From Flavobacteriaceae bacterium (GTDB lineage: Bacteria; Bacteroidota; Bacteroidia; Flavobacteriales; Flavobacteriaceae), in contig JABABD010000020.1 in assembly GCA_014238425.1 (NCBI GenBank), positions 1 to 64,000 of the forward strand: a stretch of 64,000 bases of DNA. Reading direction: 5' to 3'. Below are positions 1 through 8,517 of the stretch, piece by piece (position 1 is the stretch's first letter; every line of letters begins with the position of its first letter). Below the pieces are notes generated by a model. That model was not told the origin of the DNA. It did no database searches and saw only the letters and a list, made by a program, of their open reading frames with translations. Both the position numbers and the translations under genes were made by a program.

Positions 1-547
1 CAACAGTTCTTGAGTTTATAACATCAACATTAAACCCCGCAGAACCAGAGCCCAACTTAGTATTTAAATACCATTTCATTGAGCTGAGTTTTCTGGCTTT
101 ATCAAATGATATCATGTCATTTTCGGCATCGTACTTGCCCACATAAATGTATTCTGTGTCTTTTAAATAAAACTGATTCTTATAACTTTCAGGGTCATTT
201 AAAAACCCGCGTCTGCTACGTATGTTTTTATGCGAAAAGGTGGACATATAAATAATGAGGTCTGATGTTTTACTTTTCAAGAAGTACAACTCTTCTACCT
301 TGTTCATCACCTCTTTCTCAGATTGCTCAAAAAAGTCATCAGGACATGCAATAAATCTATCTGTGTTCGCAACACTTCCGTTAATGATCTCGCAGATATT
401 GAACGTATAAATGTCAAACTCAGACATATCGTAAGATTCTATAATCTCATATTTCTCCTTTAAAGTACTATCAGGCATCGTAAAGTAACTATTACATGAA
501 TGTAGTATCGTTAAGACGAAAAGCCCGTAAAATATCTCTTTTTTCAT
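1..547 (-). CDS. Lipoprotein of unknown function (3' end outside window)
   Basis: The frame is open from the ATG at 547 to the left window edge, giving 182 codons with no stop, so the C-terminus is missing. The N-terminus (MKKEIFYGLFVLTILHSCNS) is a lipoprotein signal with the lipid-accepting Cys at residue 19. The rest is a soluble, charged domain that I do not recognise. The start lies 2 bases after the stop of the upstream gene, so the two are almost certainly co-transcribed and may work together. Seen: the open frame and lipobox. Inferred: the partnership with the toxin-23-like neighbour. Confidence 0.75.
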   Translation of the reverse strand, partial: MKKEIFYGLFVLTILHSCNSYFTMPDSTLKEKYEIIESYDMSEFDIYTFNICEIINGSVANTDRFIACPDDFFEQSEKEVMNKVEELYFLKSKTSDLIIYMSTFSHKNIRSRRGFLNDPESYKNQFYLKDTEYIYVGKYDAENDMISFDKARKLSSMKWYLNTKLGSGSAGFNVDVINSRTV

Positions 548-549
548 CT

Positions 550-1491
550 TCAAAGTTTTAGGTAGGTATATTGATAACCACTGCCATAAGCCAATCTATA
601 TCGTTTGAAATAATCTGGGTGATACGGTACATTGGTCAGGAAATGCAATCGGTCCTGAAAATCAAGTCTATTCCTGTCATATAAAGAAAAATTCAACGCG
701 AATCCACTTTCTGTATTCGTAGCATTGATCTTCCATCTCTGCTGGTTATAAGCAAACTGCTCTTTATCGCTGTAAACAAGGAAATCTATTTGTAGAAGTT
801 CACCAACATCAAAAGCGTTTTTTGTGTACCCTGTATACTTGTGATAACTCAATTCTATAAGATCTACAAAACTATGCCGATCACCATGATAACTGACCAG
901 TAGACCTCCTGTATAATATCTATCCCGCTTGTCGCCAAAACCACTCAAAACAGGGCCGCCATCATTATAGTAATGTAATTGGATTCTCCCGAAAGCATTG
1001 AGATTAAAAACACCGATTTTTTGTCTAATGCCTTTTTCCAAACTTGCCCACAACGACCCTAGAGCAATCGATGTCTTATAAGGGTTCTGAAGCGGGTTGG
1101 CTGCGAAGTCAGAAAAATGATAGAAAGGAACATATCGTTCTTCATAACTGTAGCTTCTTTTGTCCAATTTAATACTGCCAAGAAGGCTATAAAAAAAATT
1201 AGACCGCACTCGGTAATGAGGTTCATTCAGTTTGCTTCCTACCATGCCCGTATTAAAAAGAATCATGCCAGCATGAAGCGTTGGGAATACGCTTAAATCT
1301 CCTGTCTTTATATCATATCCAATACCAGCAGCAACACTCATTTTAAATTTTGGTCTAAACGACTGAAATTCGACACTAAGCTTACCAGCTATTCCATAAT
1401 GAAGTTTTTCACTTACTTGTTCACTTACATTGGTTTGAGAATATACCTGAAAATGATAACACAATAATGAGAATAAAACTAAACGCCACAT
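550..1491 (-). CDS. Exported beta-rich protein, polymorphic toxin type 23-like
   Basis: The protein has 313 residues. I chose the ATG at 1491 because it opens directly into a signal peptide (MWRLVLFSLLCYHFQVYSQ). The frame also extends upstream to a GTG at 1542, but that lies almost on top of a promoter-like TATCTTTA. The mature part is rich in alternating beta-strands and contains, in order, a GYDIKTGDLSV stretch, an SFxP-like segment before NPLQNPYKTSIALG, and a YNDGGP...GDKRDRYYTGG segment. From memory this order resembles flavobacterial proteins annotated as polymorphic toxin type 23 domain (Ntox23). An ordinary outer-membrane barrel is the alternative. It is the first gene of a pair with the lipoprotein downstream. 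Confidence 0.6.
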   Translation of the reverse strand: MWRLVLFSLLCYHFQVYSQTNVSEQVSEKLHYGIAGKLSVEFQSFRPKFKMSVAAGIGYDIKTGDLSVFPTLHAGMILFNTGMVGSKLNEPHYRVRSNFFYSLLGSIKLDKRSYSYEERYVPFYHFSDFAANPLQNPYKTSIALGSLWASLEKGIRQKIGVFNLNAFGRIQLHYYNDGGPVLSGFGDKRDRYYTGGLLVSYHGDRHSFVDLIELSYHKYTGYTKNAFDVGELLQIDFLVYSDKEQFAYNQQRWKINATNTESGFALNFSLYDRNRLDFQDRLHFLTNVPYHPDYFKRYRLAYGSGYQYTYLKL

Positions 1492-1640
1492 GTTTGCTAT
1501 AATTACTTTTATGCTATTAAAAGAAAAAAGCGAGAGAGACACTTAAAGATACTGAATTTAATGGACTAATTACTAGCTGTTTGCGCTTAAATATTGACCA
1601 TAAGAAAACTAGACATAAATCCTATTGGTGTGTCTAAATA

Positions 1641-1680
1641 TAAAAAACGTCTCCCGATAGTTATCAGGAGACGCTTTTGT
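1641..1680 (-). terminator. Rho-independent terminator after the DUF3078 gene
   Basis: The stem CGTCTCC/GGAGACG (1648-1654 with 1667-1673) is extended by GAT/ATC across a one-base mismatch, with an AGTT loop. On the minus strand it is followed by six T (1642-1647). T-rich sequence on the other side could make it work in both directions. Confidence 0.85.
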
Positions 1681-1699
1681 TTTATTACTACTATAACTC

Positions 1700-2641
1700 T
1701 TAGAAAGAATAACTCAGCCCAAGTGTCCAATAAGATTGTAAATCGTTATCGTTATTATCAAAGTTAATAGCATCAGCTTCTGCTGGTGTAGCGGCTTGAT
1801 TTTTAGCAAAGTTCAACGCCTCTTGAGCATTGCTTCGCAATCCAAAGTCAAAACCAACACCAATCATTTTCCATAAGGTATAACTAAAACCGTTAGTCCA
1901 CGTCCAATTAGAAAGATCTGAGCTTTTATAGCTATGGAACATTGATAAGTTAGACTTAAAGCTGATGGCACCGATTTGCCTTGTATAATCTGCCACGATT
2001 TTAGCCCCTAAAGACGACTCGAAAACAGCATCGTTGTCTGCAAACACAAAATTATAGTTCAGAGGATGAATCACTACGAATAAGTTATCGATTGGTGTCC
2101 ATGTAGCACCAACACCAAGATCAAGATATCCTGGATCGTTAAAGTTATCAAGAAATGTTGTTCTATATTCTGCTAACCCAGAAGCAGCCCATTTGTCGTT
2201 AAGTCTTCTACCATACAAAGAAGAAATATTGAATACATCTGTTGTTGGGTCGAAATCTTCACTATCATCAGGGTTGTTTTTATTATCTAACTTGACCCAT
2301 GCCAAATTAAGATTAAGGGCATTGTTCCAGAAGAACTTTTCTTGTTTCAAATTAGCAAATGCATTTACCGTAGCGCCGATATTTCCAGAGGCATTGTCTG
2401 GTGCTCCTTGAGAATACCAATTGCTAAAATTGGAGATATTACCTCCAATAGTTCCAAAAGCGCCTTTTCTCCAACCTGGCAAGGCGTCAATTTGAGCTTG
2501 CAGAGCATCCGCTTCAGCTTGCGCCGCATCTGCAGCTGCTTGTTTCTCTGCTTTTTGAGCTTGTAATTCTTCTTTTGTCTGTGCATTTATTGAAACTACA
2601 CCAATAAATAACGCTAATAATAAGATTAGTCTTTTTGTCAT
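1700..2641 (-). CDS. DUF3078 family outer-membrane protein
   Basis: This 313-residue protein has a signal peptide (residues 1-21), then an Ala/Gln/Glu-rich predicted coiled coil (about 22-53) ending at GWRKGAFGTIGGN, then a beta-barrel-like domain. Phrases such as NISNFSNWYSQG and FFWNNALNLNLAWVKLDN, and the C-terminal LGLSYSF ending in Phe, fit the DUF3078 family of Bacteroidota outer-membrane proteins, whose function is unknown. It is transcribed alone, with a good promoter at 2701-2731 and a terminator at 1641-1680. The N-terminal coiled coil could oligomerise in the periplasm or contact the cell wall; that is inference. Confidence 0.85.
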   Translation of the reverse strand: MTKRLILLLALFIGVVSINAQTKEELQAQKAEKQAAADAAQAEADALQAQIDALPGWRKGAFGTIGGNISNFSNWYSQGAPDNASGNIGATVNAFANLKQEKFFWNNALNLNLAWVKLDNKNNPDDSEDFDPTTDVFNISSLYGRRLNDKWAASGLAEYRTTFLDNFNDPGYLDLGVGATWTPIDNLFVVIHPLNYNFVFADNDAVFESSLGAKIVADYTRQIGAISFKSNLSMFHSYKSSDLSNWTWTNGFSYTLWKMIGVGFDFGLRSNAQEALNFAKNQAATPAEADAINFDNNDNDLQSYWTLGLSYSF

Positions 2642-2700
2642 TTTTCTATCAATTTAGATTTATAATGTATGCTAGTTGATATGTTCTGTTTTTAACGCTG

Positions 2701-2731
2701 CAAATATAGTTTTTGTACGACTTTTCGCAAA
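2701..2731 (-). promoter_or_regulatory. Bacteroidota-type promoter for the DUF3078 gene
   Basis: On the minus strand there is a TTTG (2728-2731), 19 bases, then TATATTTG (2701-2708). This is an exact match to the Bacteroidota primary sigma consensus TTTG-N(17-23)-TAnnTTTG. The leader to the ATG at 2641 would be about 55 bases. Confidence 0.75.
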
Positions 2732-2789
2732 ACTAATTCATTTTCATTATCTACCTGATAATGAATGCAATAAATAATTAACAGGGTTA

Positions 2790-3293
2790 TTAACGTTTAT
2801 AAAGTGGCACTGAGGAGCACGCCTCACCATACATCACAGATTTTGCAATAGTCTTCAATTTAGAAGTAAGCTGAATATAGGCATTTAATGGGACAGGTTT
2901 ATTTGTACAACCTTTAATAATTACTGGTTTATCTTTTAGGTAAGACATATCCAAATTATTAATAATATCTTGATATATTGAAGTTTCAAGATCTTCTAGA
3001 CTTCCAACTACTACGTTACGCGAGTAAGACTCAACGGAAGCCACGACAAGCATATAAGCCCAAGCCGGAATAATGGCATCTGTGCCACACGTAAGGGCAA
3101 CAAAATGTCCTTCATATTGAGACCAATTATGTTCCTTTACGCTAGTTCTAAAGTCTTTTTCTCTAAGTACTAAGCCTTCATATAACCAATCCTTTATATC
3201 AAACTGAATGCGTTTTCCTTCAGGGTAATGATCTTCAAGGTCAAAGGTGACCAGTTTACTATTAGCGATCCTATTTACAATTTCGTCTGCCAT
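2790..3293 (-). CDS. DUF2480 family protein of the SUF locus
   Basis: This 167-residue soluble protein lacks a signal peptide. It begins MADEIVNRIANSKLVTFDLE and ends with a Cys-containing tail (GEACSSVPLYKR). The sequence fits the DUF2480 family, which in Flavobacteria is habitually the last gene of the SUF iron-sulfur cluster operon. Its biochemical role is not established. It follows the DUF59 gene by 4 bases and should be translated from the sufE-DUF59-DUF2480 message. Conserved Cys residues in ALTCGTDAIIPAW, IIKGCTNKPVP and GEACSS could bind a metal or cluster; that is inference. Confidence 0.9.
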   Translation of the reverse strand: MADEIVNRIANSKLVTFDLEDHYPEGKRIQFDIKDWLYEGLVLREKDFRTSVKEHNWSQYEGHFVALTCGTDAIIPAWAYMLVVASVESYSRNVVVGSLEDLETSIYQDIINNLDMSYLKDKPVIIKGCTNKPVPLNAYIQLTSKLKTIAKSVMYGEACSSVPLYKR

Positions 3294-3297
3294 GTTG

Positions 3298-3624
3298 CTA
3301 CAACATTCCTAATTCTAGTTTAGCCTCTTCACTCATTAGGTCTTGACTCCAAGGTGGGTCAAATGTAATTTCGACCTCAGCATCCGTAACATCTTTTAGA
3401 GATTTCACTTTTTCTTCTACTTCTAGTGGTAAAGTCTCGGCTACTGGACAATTAGGTGTCGTTAATGTCATGAGTATTTTAACATCATAATCTTCATTTA
3501 CGAATACATCATAAATAAGGCCTAATTCGTAAATATCTACAGGTATTTCTGGATCGTATATGGTTTTTAAAACTCTTACGATTTTCTCGCCAAGGACGTT
3601 AACATCTATTGTTATATCGCTCAT
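3298..3624 (-). CDS. DUF59/MIP18-family SUF assembly protein (SufT-like)
   Basis: This 108-residue cytosolic protein consists of one DUF59 (MIP18/PaaD-like) domain. The family signature is seen as IYDPEIPVDIYELGLIYDV (about 22-40), followed by TTPNCPVAETLP, whose Cys is the conserved thiol of the family. DUF59 proteins act in maturation or delivery of Fe-S clusters, and short versions encoded with suf genes are called SufT-like. The gene sits between sufE (1 base upstream) and DUF2480 (4 bases downstream), which supports the SUF role. The cytosolic location follows from the absence of a signal sequence. Confidence 0.9.
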   Translation of the reverse strand: MSDITIDVNVLGEKIVRVLKTIYDPEIPVDIYELGLIYDVFVNEDYDVKILMTLTTPNCPVAETLPLEVEEKVKSLKDVTDAEVEITFDPPWSQDLMSEEAKLELGML

Positions 3625-3625
3625 C

Positions 3626-4048
3626 TTAATTCATTTGTGTTTGATATGCAATCGCATATAATTTTAACTGTTTAATCATACTTACTAAGCCATTTGCTCT
3701 TGTAGGTGATAAGTGTTCTTTTAATCCAATATCGTCAATAAAATCTGTGTCGGCTTCAATAATATCTTTTGGGTGCTGATTAGAGAACGTACGAATAAGA
3801 ATCGCTATAATTCCTTTGGTAATAATGGCATCACTATCTGCCGTAAACTCTACTTTATCATCTTTCATCTCTGCATGCACCCACACTTTGCTCTGACATC
3901 CTTTTATGGTGTTATCTTCCGTTTTATATTGGTCGGCAATAAGTGGTAAAGTCTTACCAAGTTCTATCATATATTCATAACGCTGCATCCAATCATCAAA
4001 CATCGAGAATTCGTCTATGATGTCGTTCTGTATCTCCTTAATAGTCAC
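3626..4048 (-). CDS. sufE: SufE, sulfur acceptor for the cysteine desulfurase SufS
   Basis: This 140-residue protein matches the SufE family in length. The sulfur-accepting Cys is C51 in the conserved context KGCQSKVW. SufE takes persulfide sulfur from SufS and passes it to SufBCD. The start is a GTG at 4048; an in-frame TAA lies immediately upstream (4049-4051), so no earlier start is possible. It heads a three-gene unit (sufE, DUF59, DUF2480) with its own promoter (4065-4095), separated from sufS by a metalloprotease and a lipoprotein. The identification is secure from the motif and the context. Confidence 0.95.
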   Translation of the reverse strand: MTIKEIQNDIIDEFSMFDDWMQRYEYMIELGKTLPLIADQYKTEDNTIKGCQSKVWVHAEMKDDKVEFTADSDAIITKGIIAILIRTFSNQHPKDIIEADTDFIDDIGLKEHLSPTRANGLVSMIKQLKLYAIAYQTQMN

Positions 4049-4064
4049 TTAGTATAATTTTAGG

Positions 4065-4095
4065 CAAAGATACGACTTGATATTCTCCTAGTCAA
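4065..4095 (-). promoter_or_regulatory. Promoter for sufE-DUF59-DUF2480
   Basis: On the minus strand a TTG (4093-4095), 20 bases, then TATCTTTG (4065-4072) matches the Bacteroidota promoter consensus. The -33 element lies inside the last codons of the upstream lipoprotein gene. The start site would be about 10 bases before the GTG of sufE. This suggests the downstream SUF genes are transcribed independently of sufS. Confidence 0.65.
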
Positions 4096-4594
4096 CAGTT
4101 TCTGCTATACTTAGGATATACTTAACAAGTGATTCGATTTCTTTTGGCGGATTGCCATGATCGAAAGATGCCGTTTGATACACTTTTTCATCTTTAGATA
4201 TAGTTAAAGATGCCGCGAGTGCACCATCTGTTTGATGCTTCTTGCTCGGTGCCTCAAGTTTTGGTAAGTTTCCAAGATCTATCTTGTAAATTAATAATTT
4301 AAGTTTCGCCCATTCGACATCACTACATTGTTTAGTGGCTTCTTTATTTTTCCTGCTTTCGCTATATTCTATAGCTCTATCAGCTATTTTTATGTGCGTA
4401 GAAGCACCTCTTGTTATAGCGGAATATTCAATAAGCAACGATTTTTCTTGCTTCGTATCAGCTGTCACTTCCGGGTTTTCTTTTACCATAGCATCCGGAT
4501 TCTCTGCAGCACTTGCCTCTTGTGAACTTGCTTCCTTTGCACCGCCACACCCATTTAGTATAATAGAAAAAATAAATATTGTAATTGTTTTCAT
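4088..4594 (-). CDS. Small lipoprotein of unknown function
   Basis: This 168-residue protein has a short lipoprotein signal (MKTITIFIFSIILNGCGGAK, lipid Cys at residue 16). An Ala/Glu-rich disordered linker (about 20-50) precedes a compact domain of about 110 residues with an EYSAITRGASTHIKI start. I do not recognise the family. It sits downstream of the M43 protease gene behind a terminator and directly upstream of sufE, whose promoter overlaps its 3' end. It is therefore probably not functionally part of the SUF pathway, but with the protease it interrupts that locus. It is predicted to be anchored in a membrane facing the periplasm. Confidence 0.7.
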   Translation of the reverse strand: MKTITIFIFSIILNGCGGAKEASSQEASAAENPDAMVKENPEVTADTKQEKSLLIEYSAITRGASTHIKIADRAIEYSESRKNKEATKQCSDVEWAKLKLLIYKIDLGNLPKLEAPSKKHQTDGALAASLTISKDEKVYQTASFDHGNPPKEIESLVKYILSIAETVD

Positions 4595-4634
4595 AAGTTC
4601 TCTCGAATAATGTTATTATGTAATTGAATATAAC

Positions 4635-4662
4635 AAAAAAGACGCCAAAGTTGGCGTCTTTT
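4635..4662 (-). terminator. Terminator after the M43 metalloprotease gene
   Basis: A perfect stem GACGCCAA/TTGGCGTC (4641-4648 with 4651-4658) has a two-base apex, and on the minus strand it runs into six T (4635-4640). It separates the protease gene from the downstream lipoprotein and sufE. Confidence 0.85.
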
Positions 4663-4683
4663 ATACTAATATTCAAATATTTG

Positions 4684-5745
4684 TTAGTTTCCTACCATTG
4701 AAGCTCTTGGTCCGTTAGGTGCAAAAATGGCGCGCATTCTATTACGCTGACCATCAGTGAACATATACATACAAGCATCATACGTGTAGTCCATATAATT
4801 CATAGTCATATCTGCTGTTTTACAACTAACTGAAGGGAATGTTGGACAACCGCCATTCGAGCTATCTGCAGGTGGAGTATCAGCTACAAAATCGTCTTGA
4901 CGACATCTACCATCACCCCAGATATGGCGTAAATTGAAATAATGTCCAATTTCGTGAGTAGTTGTTCTACCACCACCATAAACACCGCTTGTTATTCCGA
5001 AATATTCACCTCCAACAACAACACCGTCTGTAGAAGATGGTCCACCTGGAAATTGTGCGTATCCTAAAATACCACCACCAATATTACACACCCAAATATT
5101 TAAGTGTGTATCAGGTGATACCGGAGGATAAGCAGACTTAACTGCATCGTTAGTTCCCCAAGATGATCTACCATCATCATGTCTAAACGTCCCAGCCAAA
5201 GTGAAATGGAATTCAGCATCGGTTGCATCATTTGCAAAATTAGTACCAGTTGGTAGTTGACTTAAATTCATGTTTCTAAAGTCATCATTCAATACATTCA
5301 TTTGTGATTGTATCTGTGCATTGCTAATAGTATTTGCATCAGGATAAACAACATGAATATATACTGGAATATCAACAATACCTAAGTTATCGCTAATAGG
5401 TAAGACATCTACATCGGCATCGCCGCCACCGCCAGGGCCGCCACCATTACCACCGCCGTTACCACCTTTGGGCTTAGCATTGATCATCGATCTAGTGTGA
5501 TACTCAATATCAAACATCTTTTTTTCAAGATCTTTGTTTTCATTTAAAAGTCGATTAAGGTTTACCATTGATTGACATGACACGTCATTACTAGCCAATC
5601 TACCTGCCTCATCCGAATCAGCATCGGTATAAAGATAGAAATCACTCATGTCAACTTTAGATTGATCAACAATCTCGTTTTGGTCGTCATTACAACCAAC
5701 AAATAGAAAGGCCATAGCAGCCATTCCAAGAATTACTTTTTTCAT
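4684..5745 (-). CDS. M43 (pappalysin-type) zinc metalloprotease lipoprotein
   Basis: This 353-residue protein has a lipoprotein signal (lipid Cys at residue 18, context LFVGCNDDQ). The acidic residues just after the Cys resemble the export signal of surface lipoproteins. A Gly-rich linker (about 94-109) separates a pro-region from the peptidase domain. The zinc site is HEIGHYFNLRH (H264, E265, H268, H274) followed by IWGDG. A Met-turn candidate is MNYMDY near residue 316, and paired Cys residues fit an extracellular fold. M43 enzymes are secreted endopeptidases. It lacks a T9SS sorting domain. It lies between sufS and sufE without any obvious link to Fe-S assembly. Confidence 0.9.
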   Translation of the reverse strand: MKKVILGMAAMAFLFVGCNDDQNEIVDQSKVDMSDFYLYTDADSDEAGRLASNDVSCQSMVNLNRLLNENKDLEKKMFDIEYHTRSMINAKPKGGNGGGNGGGPGGGGDADVDVLPISDNLGIVDIPVYIHVVYPDANTISNAQIQSQMNVLNDDFRNMNLSQLPTGTNFANDATDAEFHFTLAGTFRHDDGRSSWGTNDAVKSAYPPVSPDTHLNIWVCNIGGGILGYAQFPGGPSSTDGVVVGGEYFGITSGVYGGGRTTTHEIGHYFNLRHIWGDGRCRQDDFVADTPPADSSNGGCPTFPSVSCKTADMTMNYMDYTYDACMYMFTDGQRNRMRAIFAPNGPRASMVGN

Positions 5746-5861
5746 TATTGTTTAGATTTTTGTTAAAAATATTGCGGAATGTACATTTTTTTTAAGATTA
5801 TTTTAACACTACTATAGGAAAGTTATCAATTTTTCGACCAAGTGCATATCTGACAAATAGC

Positions 5862-5890
5862 GTTCGGTTTTTCTTACGGAAAAACCGTAA
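5862..5890. repeat. Overlapping inverted repeats upstream of the M43 gene
   Basis: CGGTTTTT (5865-5872) pairs with AAAAACCG (5880-5887), and the overlapping TTACGG (5874-5879) pairs with CCGTAA (5885-5890). Two mutually exclusive hairpins are therefore possible. It lies between sufS (ends 5947) and the M43 gene (starts 5745). There is no T-run behind it, so it is not a standard terminator. The core closely resembles another inverted repeat at 16717-16746. Confidence 0.45.
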
Positions 5891-5946
5891 TTGTAGTAAG
5901 GAGAGTTATGTGAATTTGAAGGAATGAACCCTACAAAAGAGAAGGT

Positions 5947-7170
5947 TTACGACAACATCGAAACGGCACGTTTCAAGCCATTGACAAAAACATCGATCTC
6001 TTCTTCTGTATTGTAAAACGAAAAAGAGGCTCGAATGGTTCCAGGGATCTTAAAGAAATCCATAATGGGTTGTGCGCAATGATGCCCCGTGCGCACCGCT
6101 ATACCCAATTTATCGAGAATAGTACCAATATCATATGGGTGAACCTCTCCAACATTAAATGAAATGACAGCCGTTTTCTTAGATGTAGTACCATAAATAA
6201 TTAACCCGTCTATTTCTTGTAATTTTTTTGTGGCATACTGAAGCAATCTATCTTCATAAGATGCTATTTCGTTAAACCCAATGGCATTCATATAATCCAA
6301 AGCTACACCAAAAGCAATTCCACCTGCTATATTGGGTGTGCCAGCTTCAAATTTATGAGGAAGATCCGCATAAGTCGTTTTTTCGAAAGTCACTTCAGCT
6401 ATCATTTCGCCGCCACCTTGATACGGTGGTAATTTATTAAGCCAATCTTCCTTTCCATAAAGTACCCCTACACCTGTTGGTCCACATATTTTATGGGCTG
6501 AGGCTACATAAAAATCAACATCCAATGCTTGAACGTCGGGCTTAATATGAGGACAAGCTTGTGCACCATCAATTAAAACCGCAGCGCCAACACCATGTGC
6601 TTTTTCAATAATCTCTTCTATTGGATTTATCGTGCCTAATGCATTACTTACATGATTAGTGAATACCAACTTTGTTCTTTCTGAAAGAAGTTCATCGTAT
6701 GCATTCATTATTAAAGCTCCATCATTATCCATCGGAATGACCCTTAATTGAGCTCCTGTTCTTTCGCAAAGCATTTGCCAAGGCACAATATTACTGTGAT
6801 GTTCTAAAGCAGAAACAATCAATTCGTCACCCTTTTGTAATAGGCTCTCAAAGCCATTCGCTATTAAGTTTATACCATGTGTAGTACCAGAAGTGAAAAT
6901 AATTTCATGTGCTTTTTTGGCGTTGAAATGTTTTTGCACCTTATATCGTGCCTGCTCGTAGGCATCAGTTGCTTCTTGACTCAAGGCGTGCACACCACGA
7001 TGAATATTGGCATTATAACCACAGTAATAATCTACAATAGCGTCTATTACTATTTGGGGTGTTTGTGATGTTGCAGCATTATCAAAATACACTAAAGGAT
7101 GTCCGTTCACACTACGTGATAGTATAGGGAAATCTTTTCTTATTCTATGTACATCGAATTCTTTGCTCAT
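5947..7170 (-). CDS. sufS: SufS cysteine desulfurase
   Basis: This 407-residue PLP enzyme releases sulfur from L-cysteine as persulfide for Fe-S cluster assembly. Visible marks are the PLP lysine K227 in SAHKICGPTG, the catalytic C365 in RTGHHCAQP (group II, SufS-type short loop), and the PLP-stacking region ALEHHSNIVPW. Length and architecture are typical. It is preceded by sufD at a 23-base gap and is the last gene of the sufA-B-C-D-S run. Its acceptor SufE is encoded 1.9 kb further on, past two unrelated genes. Confidence 0.97.
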   Translation of the reverse strand: MSKEFDVHRIRKDFPILSRSVNGHPLVYFDNAATSQTPQIVIDAIVDYYCGYNANIHRGVHALSQEATDAYEQARYKVQKHFNAKKAHEIIFTSGTTHGINLIANGFESLLQKGDELIVSALEHHSNIVPWQMLCERTGAQLRVIPMDNDGALIMNAYDELLSERTKLVFTNHVSNALGTINPIEEIIEKAHGVGAAVLIDGAQACPHIKPDVQALDVDFYVASAHKICGPTGVGVLYGKEDWLNKLPPYQGGGEMIAEVTFEKTTYADLPHKFEAGTPNIAGGIAFGVALDYMNAIGFNEIASYEDRLLQYATKKLQEIDGLIIYGTTSKKTAVISFNVGEVHPYDIGTILDKLGIAVRTGHHCAQPIMDFFKIPGTIRASFSFYNTEEEIDVFVNGLKRAVSMLS

Positions 7171-7193
7171 CGAAAATAGTATTCTGGATTGTC

Positions 7194-8507
7194 TTAAAGT
7201 TCAAATCCAATATTGACACCAATTTTATTCGCAATCAATTTATTGATACGTGCCTTAAGTTCAGGAATCTTGACACTCTCTAAGACATTATTAGCAAAAG
7301 CATACATAAGTAATGCTCGCGCTTCTTTTTCAGGAATACCTCGTGAACGTAAATAAAACATGGCACTTTCGTCCAACTGTCCTATGGTACAACCATGTGA
7401 ACATTTTACATCGTCAGCAAAAATCTCTAGTTGTGGTTTTGTATTAATCGTTGCATTGTCGCTTACCAAGATATTATTATTGGCTTGAAATGCATTTGTT
7501 TTCTGGGCTTCTTTCTCAACAACGACCTTACCATTAAAAACACCTGTAGAGCGCTCTCCAAATATTCCTTTATAATCCTGATGGCTTTCACAATTAGGCT
7601 CTATATGATGCACCAAGGTATTATGATCGACATGTTGTTTGTCCTCGATGATCGTAATTCCCTTCAACGTTGAATCTATGCGTTCTCCATTTTGAAAGAA
7701 GTTAAGATTGTTCCTTGTAAGTTTTCCTCCAAACGAAAATGTGTGCACCGAACATAAACTCTCTTGCTTCTGATCAATAAATGTATTGTCTACCAAAGAG
7801 GCTTGTTTATTATCATTCTGAACTTTATAATAATCAACTATAGCACGTTTCCCAGCAAATATTTCTGTCACAGAATTAGTTAGTACAGGGTTTTCCGTTA
7901 AACTCTGATGACGTTCAATAATTTGAACATGAGAGTTCTCATCAACCACTACTAAATTTCGTGGTTGCAACATCATTGCCGACTCATTACCTGTTGAAAA
8001 ATGCAAGATTTGAATCGGTTTTTCAACGAGCTTGTTCTTTGGGATATGGATATAAGCTCCTTCACTCGAAAATGCCGTATTTAAATTGGGCAGACTATCG
8101 TTTGTTGTTGCTTTATTGAAGTAATTTTCAATAATGAGTCTATATTTGGGCTTGGTCAATGCTGTAGACATTAAGCAAATATCCATACCATCATGTGTGG
8201 TTTGAGATAGATGGGAAGAATATTTTCCGTCTATAAAAATAATCTTGTATGTATCAATGTCATGAAGAAAATACTTTTTAACATCACGATACTCAATGGC
8301 GTTTTCCTGTTTTGGAAAGACACTATAATCATGTTTTAAGATGGCGTTCAGAGATGTATATTTCCAATCCTCTTCCTTTTTTGTTGGAAATCCTTGCTTC
8401 TCAAATTGCTTTATGGCTTCGCTCCTAATATCGTGAACGGGTGAATCAACATCGATGTTGTTTTCGAAAGCCAAGAAAGATGACACTAATTTTTCTTTTA
8501 ATTCCAT
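7194..8507 (-). CDS. sufD: SufD, Fe-S scaffold subunit
   Basis: This 437-residue protein is one of the two beta-helical partners of the SufBC2D scaffold on which clusters are built. The C-terminal segment KCSHGCTIGQLDESAMFYLRSRG is the hallmark of the SufB/SufD family and includes the conserved Cys/His pair at the SufB-SufD interface. The N-terminal region (FPTKKEEDWKYTSL) is typical for SufD. It starts 10 bases after sufC and is followed by sufS. The start ATG is the first in frame after the sufC stop. Confidence 0.96.
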   Translation of the reverse strand: MELKEKLVSSFLAFENNIDVDSPVHDIRSEAIKQFEKQGFPTKKEEDWKYTSLNAILKHDYSVFPKQENAIEYRDVKKYFLHDIDTYKIIFIDGKYSSHLSQTTHDGMDICLMSTALTKPKYRLIIENYFNKATTNDSLPNLNTAFSSEGAYIHIPKNKLVEKPIQILHFSTGNESAMMLQPRNLVVVDENSHVQIIERHQSLTENPVLTNSVTEIFAGKRAIVDYYKVQNDNKQASLVDNTFIDQKQESLCSVHTFSFGGKLTRNNLNFFQNGERIDSTLKGITIIEDKQHVDHNTLVHHIEPNCESHQDYKGIFGERSTGVFNGKVVVEKEAQKTNAFQANNNILVSDNATINTKPQLEIFADDVKCSHGCTIGQLDESAMFYLRSRGIPEKEARALLMYAFANNVLESVKIPELKARINKLIANKIGVNIGFEL

Positions 8508-8517
8508 TTGCTTTATG

